A stretch of DNA of 7,914 nt, from NCBI GenBank assembly GCA_014801065.1, contig JAAVEX010000020.1, forward strand, positions 1 to 7,914. Direction: 5' to 3'. The notes beneath the pieces were generated by a model. That model did not search any database and was not told the DNA's origin. It was given only the letters and a program-made list of their open reading frames with translations. The position numbers were made by a program, and so were the translations under genes. Source of the DNA: Barnesiella sp. GTDB lineage: Bacteria; Bacteroidota; Bacteroidia; Bacteroidales; Muribaculaceae. The first letter of the stretch is position 1; each line of letters begins with the position of its first letter. This document shows, in pieces, positions 1-5,835 of the stretch.

Positions 1-2108
1 AGTCGGAGCACATCCGGATCGAACCATACCTGGCGACCTCCGAGTGTCGATTGGCCTTTTTCTTTCAGAGAGAAGCGATGAACTTCGTTTTTGGTGACGA
101 TATTGCCCATGGCTCCCTTTCCTTTGATAGCAAGCTGGCTGAAATCAACATCGATAAACAGACTCTTCAGGCGAGGCTTGGGTTTGAGGGTCACTTTGAC
201 CACTTCGGCTTCGCCGTTGGGGTTGGCGGAAAACCATGTTACTTTTGAACCGGGCTTGCCCTGAGTGATATTATATTCTTTATCGCGGGTCACTCCGGTC
301 ACGTTGAAACGTTTCTGATAATACGTTCCTCCTTTGCCATCCTGATAGATAACGTTGTAGATAGTGCGGTCGTCGCCACGTTTGAACACGTTGATATGGA
401 TCACGTTTTTATCTACAAACATCTTCGGCTGCACTCTACACACTTTGTATCGGCCATCCTTATAGAATATGATGATATCGTCGAGTTCGGAGCAGGGTGC
501 CACCATCTCGATCTTTTCCGGGTCGTTGCCCAGCTGTTTATATGCTGTGCCGGCAAAACCTTCCTCGCGGTTGATATATAGCTTTTCGTTGGCTTCGGCC
601 ACGTTGGCAGCCTCGATGTTGTCAAAACTGCGTATGACGGTGAGGCGCGGATAAGCTGCGCCATATTTCTCTTTCAGTCGCTCATACCAGCGGATTGTGT
701 AGTCGGTCAGGTGGTCGAGCTCGTCCTTGAGATGTGCTATCCGCTCAAGATATGATGCGATATGCTCTTCGGCCTGCTGCGAGTTGAATTTGAGGATACG
801 CCCCATTTTGATTTCCAGAAGTCGCAAAAGGTCGTCTTCAGTCACTTCGCGGATAAATTTCGGTTTCCATGGTTCGAGTCGGCGATCTATATGGGCTAAT
901 GCGGCCTCTTTGGTGGCGCTTTCTTCAAATTCTTTGTCTTTATAGATTCGTTCTTCGATAAATATCCGTTCGAGCGAGGCGAAATGGAGTTGCTCATTGA
1001 CTTCATTGAGCTGGATCAGAAGCTCGCTCCGAAGAATTTCTTTGGTGGAATCGACACTGTAGCGGAGCACGTCGCTCACGCCAATGAAGTGAGGCTTGTT
1101 GTCGCGGATCACACAGCAGTTGGGCGATACGGGCAATTCGCAGTCAGTGAAGGCGTAAAGAGCGTCAATAGCCTTATCGCTCGATGTGCCCGGCTGGAGA
1201 TAGACGAGGATGTTGGCTGTCTTGGCGGTGTTATCGTCGACCTTGCGGATTTTGATCTTCCCTTTTTCGTAGGCTTTAATGATCGAATCGATGAGCGATC
1301 CTGTAGTAGTGCCGTGGGGAATCTCGGTGATTGCAAGCGTTTTATTGTCGATTTTCTCGATCTTTGCACGTATCCTCACCTTGCCTCCGCGAGCACCGTC
1401 GTTGTAGCGGTTCACATCGATGAAGCCTCCGGTGGGGAAGTCGGGATAGAGTGTGAAGGGTTCCTCTTTAAGATATGCTATCGCGGCATCAAGAAGTTCG
1501 TTGAAATTGTGGGGCAAGATCAGGGATGACAAGCCGGCGGCTATACCACCCACCCCCTGCGACAGCAGCACGGGGAATTTAGCGGGGAGAGTGACAGGTT
1601 CTTTCTTTCGACCGTCGTAGCTAAGCGTCCATTCCGTGACTTTTGGATTGTAGAGTACATCAAGGGCGAATTGCGAAAGGCGGGCTTCGATATATCGGCC
1701 TGCTGCGGCCGATGCTCCGGTGAGGATGTTGCCCCAGTTACCCTGCGTTTCCACCAGGAGATCTTTCTGGCCCAGCTGAACGAGTGCGCCATAGATCGAT
1801 GCGTCGCCGTGCGGGTGATATTGCATCGTATTGCCCACGATATTGGCTACTTTGTTGAAGCGGCCATCGTCGAGCGTCTTCATCGAGTGGAGTATTCGGC
1901 GCTGAACCGGTTTGAGTCCGTCGTTGATATGTGGGATTGCGCGGTCAAGAATGGTATAGGATGCATAGTCGAGATACCAGCTCTGGAACATGCCCCTCAA
2001 TTGCTGGCGCACGATGTCGTCGGTCAGGTCGACAAACATCGAAGAGAAGCCTCCTTCGGTGGCTTCGGATGTTTCGTCAATGTCGTCGTTGTATATTTCG
2101 TCGCTCAT
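1..2108 (-). CDS. parC: DNA topoisomerase IV subunit A (ParC), C-terminus cut off by the window edge
   Basis: This is the breakage-reunion subunit of topoisomerase IV, a cytoplasmic type IIA enzyme that with ParE decatenates daughter chromosomes. The minus frame is open from the ATG at 2108 to the window edge (702 codons). The winged-helix domain contains DGLKPVQRR (63-71) and the HPHGD motif (98-102). The catalytic Arg138-Tyr139 pair lies in GRYIEARLS, inside a segment reading GNWGNILTG upstream, which is typical of Bacteroidetes ParC rather than GyrA. The tower and coiled-coil region follows. From about residue 540 a beta-propeller C-terminal domain begins; KGKGAMGN (662-669) is a GyrA-box-like stretch. 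Bacteroidales ParC is usually near 900 residues, so roughly 200 are missing. The quinolone-contact positions are Ala103 and Gly107 rather than Ser and Asp/Glu. The start is supported by a promoter about 35 bp upstream and by the family-typical acidic N-terminus (MSDEIYNDD). No ParE gene lies immediately upstream. GyrA is the main alternative but fits less well. Confidence 0.93.
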   Translation of the reverse strand, partial: MSDEIYNDDIDETSEATEGGFSSMFVDLTDDIVRQQLRGMFQSWYLDYASYTILDRAIPHINDGLKPVQRRILHSMKTLDDGRFNKVANIVGNTMQYHPHGDASIYGALVQLGQKDLLVETQGNWGNILTGASAAAGRYIEARLSQFALDVLYNPKVTEWTLSYDGRKKEPVTLPAKFPVLLSQGVGGIAAGLSSLILPHNFNELLDAAIAYLKEEPFTLYPDFPTGGFIDVNRYNDGARGGKVRIRAKIEKIDNKTLAITEIPHGTTTGSLIDSIIKAYEKGKIKIRKVDDNTAKTANILVYLQPGTSSDKAIDALYAFTDCELPVSPNCCVIRDNKPHFIGVSDVLRYSVDSTKEILRSELLIQLNEVNEQLHFASLERIFIEERIYKDKEFEESATKEAALAHIDRRLEPWKPKFIREVTEDDLLRLLEIKMGRILKFNSQQAEEHIASYLERIAHLKDELDHLTDYTIRWYERLKEKYGAAYPRLTVIRSFDNIEAANVAEANEKLYINREEGFAGTAYKQLGNDPEKIEMVAPCSELDDIIIFYKDGRYKVCRVQPKMFVDKNVIHINVFKRGDDRTIYNVIYQDGKGGTYYQKRFNVTGVTRDKEYNITQGKPGSKVTWFSANPNGEAEVVKVTLKPKPRLKSLFIDVDFSQLAIKGKGAMGNIVTKNEVHRFSLKEKGQSTLGGRQVWFDPDVLR

Positions 2109-2143
2109 GGTGGTGATTGGTTTGCGTAGTCTACTGAATCATA

Positions 2144-2174
2144 CAAAGGTAGCTAATTTCTATCAGAAATAAAA
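2144..2174 (-). promoter_or_regulatory. Bacteroidetes-type promoter for parC
   Basis: On the minus strand TACCTTTG (2151-2144) matches the Bacteroidetes -7 consensus TAnnTTTG exactly. A TTTT (2174-2171), three of four matches to the -33 TTTG, lies 19 bp upstream. Initiation would fall a few bases below 2144, giving a leader of about 25-30 nt before the parC ATG. No purine-rich Shine-Dalgarno is visible, as is common in this phylum. The -33 element sits in the T-tract of the preceding terminator. Confidence 0.6.
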
Positions 2175-2211
2175 GTTTCGGGCACCATTTCTACCAAAGA
2201 AATGATGCCCG
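2171..2211 (-). terminator. Intrinsic terminator after the PepSY-like lipoprotein gene
   Basis: Positions 2179-2192 pair with 2198-2211 to form a 14-bp stem with a 5-nt loop. The single C/A mismatch on the plus strand (2185/2205) becomes a G-U wobble in minus-strand RNA, so the hairpin is fully paired only in the minus transcript. A tail of AAACUUUUAUUUC follows. The hairpin begins 25 bp past the stop of the upstream gene. The tail is not a pure U-run, so termination may be moderate. Confidence 0.8.
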
Positions 2212-2235
2212 AGGGTCTTATTATTGATTTGATTG

Positions 2236-2769
2236 CTATAGAGCCGTATCGGGAGTGATCACGCGATCGGTATCGACGATTGCTTTTACAAGATCGTAGG
2301 TGTCGGCAGTGAAATAGAGTTCCATGTCCTGCTGACCGGTTTTGTTGACTTCAAACACATATCTGTCTTTTGTTGAGTCGGGGTATGAATATAGTTTCAT
2401 GTCGTCGATGTTCCATGAACTGTATTCTGTCTGATAATATTTTGCGTTAAGCTCGGCAGGCACAAGGAAAAGGTCTTCGCCGAAATCTGTTTCGGTCATT
2501 GCCCATTCTCCTGTCTTTGTGGTGAACCATGCTTCAAGTTCTTCCTGATTGGCGGCTTCTGAAAATTCGGCCACGGTATAGTTGCCCTTTGTTTCCCACT
2601 TCACTTTGCTTACATCGATGGAGGGATATTTTGCTTTGAACGATTGAACAACTTCGGTGGGAACACCCGATGCGGGTACTTTTACATCGTCATCGTCGTC
2701 ATCGCTACACGAGGTGAAAGCCGTCAGGCTTGCTGCGGCAAATAAAATGGTGAGTAGTTTAAGCTTCAT
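2236..2769 (-). CDS. PepSY-like (BLIP-like, DUF2874 type) lipoprotein, probably surface-exposed
   Basis: This is a 177-residue lipoprotein. The signal peptide has a basic start (MKLK), a hydrophobic core (about 5-18) and a lipobox ending at Cys21. The cysteine is followed by Ser22 and six aspartates (23-28). In Bacteroides, Ser-Asp-rich residues just after the lipidated Cys act as an export signal that carries lipoproteins to the cell surface. The mature part has two similar halves, about 37-96 and 103-166. Each starts with Val-Pro followed by a helix with aromatic and basic residues and then beta strands, matching the PepSY-like putative beta-lactamase-inhibitor-like family of Bacteroidetes. 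The biochemical role of that family is not established, so no substrate or partner is proposed. The gene lies between two intrinsic terminators and so is probably its own transcription unit, but no clear TAnnTTTG promoter was found in the 143 bp upstream. The ATG start is the only one giving a complete signal peptide. Confidence 0.82.
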   Translation of the reverse strand: MKLKLLTILFAAASLTAFTSCSDDDDDDVKVPASGVPTEVVQSFKAKYPSIDVSKVKWETKGNYTVAEFSEAANQEELEAWFTTKTGEWAMTETDFGEDLFLVPAELNAKYYQTEYSSWNIDDMKLYSYPDSTKDRYVFEVNKTGQQDMELYFTADTYDLVKAIVDTDRVITPDTAL

Positions 2770-2847
2770 AGTCTGATAGTTGTTTGTTAGTTATATGTAT
2801 TCATCTGCTTAAACGCTCTTCGCCTTTTGTTTGTTCAGCTATAAATG

Positions 2848-2882
2848 AAAAAAAACCGACTGATCGAGGTGTCAGTCGGTTT
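2848..2882 (-). terminator. Strong intrinsic terminator after the glyS-lemA-FKBP cluster
   Basis: Positions 2853-2863 and 2872-2882 form a perfect 11-bp stem (AAACCGACTGA on the plus strand) with an 8-nt loop. The plus strand has eight A residues at 2848-2855, so minus-strand RNA ends in a run of eight U, part of it paired in the stem base. It begins 30 bp beyond the FKBP stop codon. It ends the upstream minus-strand cluster and separates it from the PepSY-like gene. Confidence 0.92.
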
Positions 2883-2912
2883 GGTATGAGGTGTAAATGG
2901 CGGGACTATGTG

Positions 2913-3461
2913 TCAGGGGATTTCGTAGGCTGGAATGTCTACGAGTTTTATGCCGAATTTCAGCGATGAATACGGGCTGATGGATGTGTTGCCTGCAGCT
3001 CCATATCCCATGGTGTAGGGGAGCACCACTTCGCAGGTGTCGCCCACGTGCATATCTGTGAGGGCTACTTTCCAGCCGATCACTGTGCCGGAGAGTGTAA
3101 AGGTTCTCACGGAGTCGGACGTGGCCACGGCGGTAGAGTCAAATACGGATCCGTTATAGAGCTCGCCTTTGTATTTTACCGATACCTGGCTGGTGATGAG
3201 CGGGCTGAGGTTGCCTTCGGTCTGCTTTCGGTCATTGAAGTAGTGGATCAGCACTCCCGAATTGGTGTACCAGCTCGGATTCAGCTCTTTATAATAAGGT
3301 GTGCCATCGGGATTTTTGCGATCTTTCTGGGCGAGATACCATTCGATGTTGGCGTTGCGCCATTCTTCATATTCAGTCCAGGAGTTTCCGCTGTCGCCGC
3401 AGGAAGCTACGGTTGCCGACAGGCCGATGATCATTGCAACTAAATAGATCAGTTTTTTCAT
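2913..3461 (-). CDS. FKBP-type peptidyl-prolyl cis-trans isomerase, lipoprotein
   Basis: This 182-residue protein is predicted to isomerise Xaa-Pro bonds and assist folding of exported proteins. It has a lipoprotein signal peptide with the lipobox VASC and lipidated Cys21. The next residues (GDSGNS) lack the Asp/Glu-rich surface signal, so a periplasm-facing location is expected. Residues 27-85 form an extension rich in Trp and Tyr. The FKBP domain spans about 90-177. Equivalents of the FKBP12 pocket are visible: Tyr97 (VKYKG), Phe107-Asp108 (VFDS), Phe121, Val127-Ile128 and Trp130 (TVIGW), Tyr153 (MGYGAAG), Ile161 and Phe169. An active isomerase is therefore likely. The gene starts 15 bp after the lemA stop codon, ends with TGA, and is followed by a strong terminator, so it is probably the last gene of an operon with glyS and lemA. 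The start ATG directly precedes the KK-plus-hydrophobic signal sequence. Confidence 0.92.
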   Translation of the reverse strand: MKKLIYLVAMIIGLSATVASCGDSGNSWTEYEEWRNANIEWYLAQKDRKNPDGTPYYKELNPSWYTNSGVLIHYFNDRKQTEGNLSPLITSQVSVKYKGELYNGSVFDSTAVATSDSVRTFTLSGTVIGWKVALTDMHVGDTCEVVLPYTMGYGAAGNTSISPYSSLKFGIKLVDIPAYEIP

Positions 3462-3476
3462 ATCAGTCCTATCGGT

Positions 3477-4097
3477 TTAAAATTTCACTTCCGGAGCTTT
3501 TTGGGCACCTTCCACGGCTTTGAATTGTTCACGCGGTTCGAAGCCGAACATTCCGGCCACGATATTGCCGGGGAAGCGTTTCACCTTGATGTTGTAGTCC
3601 TTGACTACCTCAGTGTAGTCGTGGCGGGCTTTTTCAACGCGGTTTTCAGTTCCTTCAAGCTGTGTTTGCAGATCGAGGAAGTTTTCATTTGCTTTCAGAT
3701 CGGGGTAGGCCTCATGCACGGCATTTACATAGATCCCAAACTGGCGGTTAAGATTGTTGAGCGCTGAAGCGTAGGTGTTTGCATCGGGAGCATTGAGGGC
3801 TTCAGAGGCTGCCTGCATAAGCTGGGCGGTGTCGGCAAGCACGTTGCGGTTGCCTGTGCGTGCGTCGGTCACATTCTGCAGGGTTGTCGATTCGTGTTCG
3901 GCATATCCTTTGACGGTGTTCACCAGATTGGGGATGAGATCGTGGCGGCGCTGATACTGGTTTTCAACTTCGGCCCAACTTTGCTCGGCGGCTTCGTCGA
4001 GCGTCACCATGCCGTTGTAGGACGAGCATGCGGGGACGAGTATCAGTAACAGTACGGCTACTGCGATACCGATTATGATTAATGGTTGCTTTTTCAA
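3477..4097 (-). CDS. lemA: LemA family membrane-anchored protein, TTG start
   Basis: This 206-residue protein has one N-terminal membrane segment (about 5-23), then an all-helical domain. It carries the family hallmarks: AEVENQYQRRHDLIPNLVNT (42-61), VKGYAEHE (62-69), the YPDLKANENFL stretch (131-141), LEGTENR (147-153) and, near the end, FPGNIVAGMFGFEP (175-188). Its length is normal for the family. LemA proteins have no firmly assigned biochemical role and are often linked with envelope or membrane-stress functions. The start codon is TTG (minus 4097-4095). An in-frame TAA lies five codons upstream with no ATG between, and the next internal Met (30) would remove the membrane segment. VPAC with Cys24 after the hydrophobic stretch resembles a weak lipobox, so a lipoprotein anchor instead of a transmembrane helix is possible. 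The gene lies 25 bp after glyS and 15 bp before the FKBP gene, suggesting cotranscription. No TPM-domain partner gene, a common lemA neighbour, is present here. Confidence 0.93.
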   Translation of the reverse strand: MKKQPLIIIGIAVAVLLLILVPACSSYNGMVTLDEAAEQSWAEVENQYQRRHDLIPNLVNTVKGYAEHESTTLQNVTDARTGNRNVLADTAQLMQAASEALNAPDANTYASALNNLNRQFGIYVNAVHEAYPDLKANENFLDLQTQLEGTENRVEKARHDYTEVVKDYNIKVKRFPGNIVAGMFGFEPREQFKAVEGAQKAPEVKF

Positions 4098-4122
4098 GAT
4101 TTCAATTAATTAAATGTTTAAC

Positions 4123-5667
4123 TTATGCGAGTTTACGCAGGAGTGAGTTGAGGCTCACGTTGTCGTGGATGAGTTTGTGGAGATCGGCCACGTCAACGCG
4201 GGTCTGTTCCATAGTGTCGCGGTGGCGGAGGGTGACGGTGTTGTCCTCAAGCGTCTGATGGTCAACGGTGATGCAATAGGGTGTGCCGATTGCGTCCTGA
4301 CGGCGGTAGCGCTTGCCGATTGAGTCTTTTTCGTCGTAGTGGGTGGAGAAATCGAATTTGAGATCGTTGACGATTTCACGTGCTTTTTCGGGGAGTCCGT
4401 CTTTGCGAACGAGCGGCATGACAGCGCATTTCACAGGGGCGAGGGCTGCCGGAAGATGGAGCACCACGCGGGTTTCTCCATTTTCAAGCTTCTGCTCCTC
4501 GTAGCTTGAACAAAGCACTGAGAGGAACATGCGGTCAACGCCGATCGAGGTTTCGATCACGTAGGGCACATAGCTTTCGTTGAGTTCCGGATCGAAATAT
4601 TTGATGTTTTTGCCGGAGAATTTCTCATGCTGTGAGAGGTCGAAGTTGGTGCGGGAGTGGATTCCTTCCACCTCTTTGAAGCCGAAAGGCATCTGGAATT
4701 CGATGTCGGTAGCTGCGTTGGCGTAGTGGGCCAGCTTTTCGTGGTCGTGATAGCGATATTTGGAGTCGCCGAGTCCGAGGGCCTTATGCCATTTCAGTCG
4801 CCATTCTTTCCACTGGTCGAACCATTTCAGTTCTTCGCCCGGACGAACGAAGAATTGCATCTCCATCTGTTCGAATTCGCGCATGCGGAAAATGAATTGA
4901 CGGGCAACGATTTCGTTGCGGAATGCTTTGCCTATCTGGGCAATGCCGAAGGGCAGACGCATACGTCCTGTTTTCTGAACGTTAAGATAGTTGACGAAGA
5001 TGCCCTGTGCGGTTTCGGGACGCAGATAAACGGTCATGGCGCCGTCGGCAGTACTGCCCATTTCGGTCTTAAACATGAGGTTGAACTGACGGACATCGGT
5101 CCAGTTGCGCGTTCCGGAGATGGGACATGCTATTTCCTGATCGATAATGATCTGGCGGAGTTCGTCGAGATTGTTATCGTTCATGGCTTGCGAGAAACGT
5201 TCGTGGAGAGCGTCGCGCTTGGCGGTGTATTCGCTTACTCGGGGATTGGTCTGGCGATAGAGCGCTTCATCAAACGATTCGCCGAAGCGTTTGCGGGCTT
5301 TCGCCACTTCTTTCTCGATTTTATCTTCGATTTTAGCGATCTCCTCTTCGATCAAAACGTCGGCACGATAGCGTTTTTTCGAGTCGCGGTTGTCGATCAG
5401 AGGGTCGTTGAATGCATCGACATGACCTGATGCTTTCCAGATGGTGGGGTGCATGAAAATAGCTGAGTCAATGCCCACGATATTTTCGTGGAGAAGAGTC
5501 ATGGAGTCCCACCAGTAGCGTTTAATATTGTTTTTGAGTTCCACGCCGTTTTGTCCGTAGTCATACACTGCTGAAAGTCCATCGTAGATTTCACTTGACT
5601 GGAACACGAATCCATATTCTTTGGCGTGTGACACTATCTTTTTGAAAACATCGTCCTGTTGAGCCAT
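4123..5667 (-). CDS. glyS: Glycyl-tRNA synthetase, class II alpha2 (eukaryotic/archaeal-like) type
   Basis: This enzyme attaches glycine to tRNA-Gly using ATP in the cytoplasm. The 514-residue length fits the homodimeric single-chain form (near 500 residues), not the alpha2beta2 GlyQ/GlyS form of E. coli. Class II signatures are present. The N-terminal region FVFQSSEIYDG (20-30), followed by GVELKNNIKRYWW (41-53), covers motif 1. RPETAQGIF (216-224) contributes to the active site. Motif 2 begins FRNEI (249-253, with Arg250 and Glu252) and runs through REFEQMEMQFF. Motif 3 is GVDRMFLSVL (376-385, with Arg379). Residues about 410-510 form the anticodon-binding domain. A long charged helix (about 105-175) is inserted before the CPISGTRNW segment, which keeps only Cys181 where relatives with a zinc knuckle have further cysteines. 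The ATG at 5667 lies about 50 bp below a candidate promoter. It is probably the first gene of a glyS-lemA-FKBP operon. The name glyS follows common usage for this single-chain form; some annotations use glyQS. Confidence 0.97.
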   Translation of the reverse strand: MAQQDDVFKKIVSHAKEYGFVFQSSEIYDGLSAVYDYGQNGVELKNNIKRYWWDSMTLLHENIVGIDSAIFMHPTIWKASGHVDAFNDPLIDNRDSKKRYRADVLIEEEIAKIEDKIEKEVAKARKRFGESFDEALYRQTNPRVSEYTAKRDALHERFSQAMNDNNLDELRQIIIDQEIACPISGTRNWTDVRQFNLMFKTEMGSTADGAMTVYLRPETAQGIFVNYLNVQKTGRMRLPFGIAQIGKAFRNEIVARQFIFRMREFEQMEMQFFVRPGEELKWFDQWKEWRLKWHKALGLGDSKYRYHDHEKLAHYANAATDIEFQMPFGFKEVEGIHSRTNFDLSQHEKFSGKNIKYFDPELNESYVPYVIETSIGVDRMFLSVLCSSYEEQKLENGETRVVLHLPAALAPVKCAVMPLVRKDGLPEKAREIVNDLKFDFSTHYDEKDSIGKRYRRQDAIGTPYCITVDHQTLEDNTVTLRHRDTMEQTRVDVADLHKLIHDNVSLNSLLRKLA

Positions 5668-5719
5668 AATTATGTGAGTTAGCTTTGTTAAGTGGTTTTA
5701 TTCATTTTATATATTGGCG

Positions 5720-5727
5720 CAAATTTA
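5720..5727 (-). promoter_or_regulatory. Candidate -7 element for glyS
   Basis: The minus strand reads TAAATTTG, an exact match to TAnnTTTG, about 53 bp upstream of the glyS ATG. No TTTG-like -33 element is found at 19-21 bp spacing, so the promoter is incomplete or depends on another factor. The sequence is A/T-rich and the match could be chance. The implied leader of about 45 nt is too short for a T-box-type regulator. Confidence 0.45.
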
Positions 5728-5738
5728 CGCAATTTTTT

Positions 5739-5752
5739 CCATATAGCTATGG
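5739..5752. promoter_or_regulatory. Short inverted repeat between the divergent promoters
   Basis: CCATATAGCTATGG has 5-bp arms (CCATA/TATGG) around a 4-nt centre. It lies upstream of the glyS -7 element and 12 bp before the -33 element of the receptor promoter, so it could be a shared operator. A repeat this short in A/T-rich DNA can easily be chance, and no regulator family is recognised. Confidence 0.2.
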
Positions 5753-5764
5753 AATTATGTTTTT

Positions 5765-5796
5765 TTTGTCAGATGTATAGTTTTATATTATCTTTG
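5765..5796 (+). promoter_or_regulatory. Bacteroidetes-type promoter for the TonB-dependent receptor
   Basis: TTTG (5765-5768) and TATCTTTG (5789-5796) match the -33 and -7 consensus elements exactly, with a 20-bp spacer inside the usual 19-21 range. Initiation is expected near 5800-5805, giving a leader of about 30-35 nt. There is no clear Shine-Dalgarno; the leader is A/T- and C-rich. Confidence 0.8.
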
Positions 5797-5835
5797 CACC
5801 AATTTTTCCGATCAATCACATTACATTCTATCCGC

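Noticed and set aside
413..664. Possible separate small minus-strand gene of 83 codons within the parC region
   Set aside because: It is in a different frame from ParC, whose frame is uninterrupted here and encodes the start of the C-terminal propeller.
1..2108. GyrA instead of ParC
   Set aside because: The GNWGNILTG segment before the catalytic Tyr, the QYHPHGDASI context and the C-terminal KGKGAMGN region fit Bacteroidetes ParC better than GyrA, which usually has GNFGS before the active site.
984..2129. Plus-strand open frames of 181 and 152 codons inside parC
   Set aside because: Both are antisense to continuous ParC coding sequence with intact motifs, and they show no start context or domain.
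4657..5430. 257-codon open frame on the plus strand inside glyS
   Set aside because: It is fully antisense to a well-supported synthetase gene, its translation resembles no family I recognise, and third-position bias of the real gene explains the lack of stops.
5668..5719. T-box or other amino-acid-sensing leader before glyS
   Set aside because: The leader from the candidate promoter is only about 45 nt, with no stem-loops or T-box sequence, and such leaders are not typical of this phylum.
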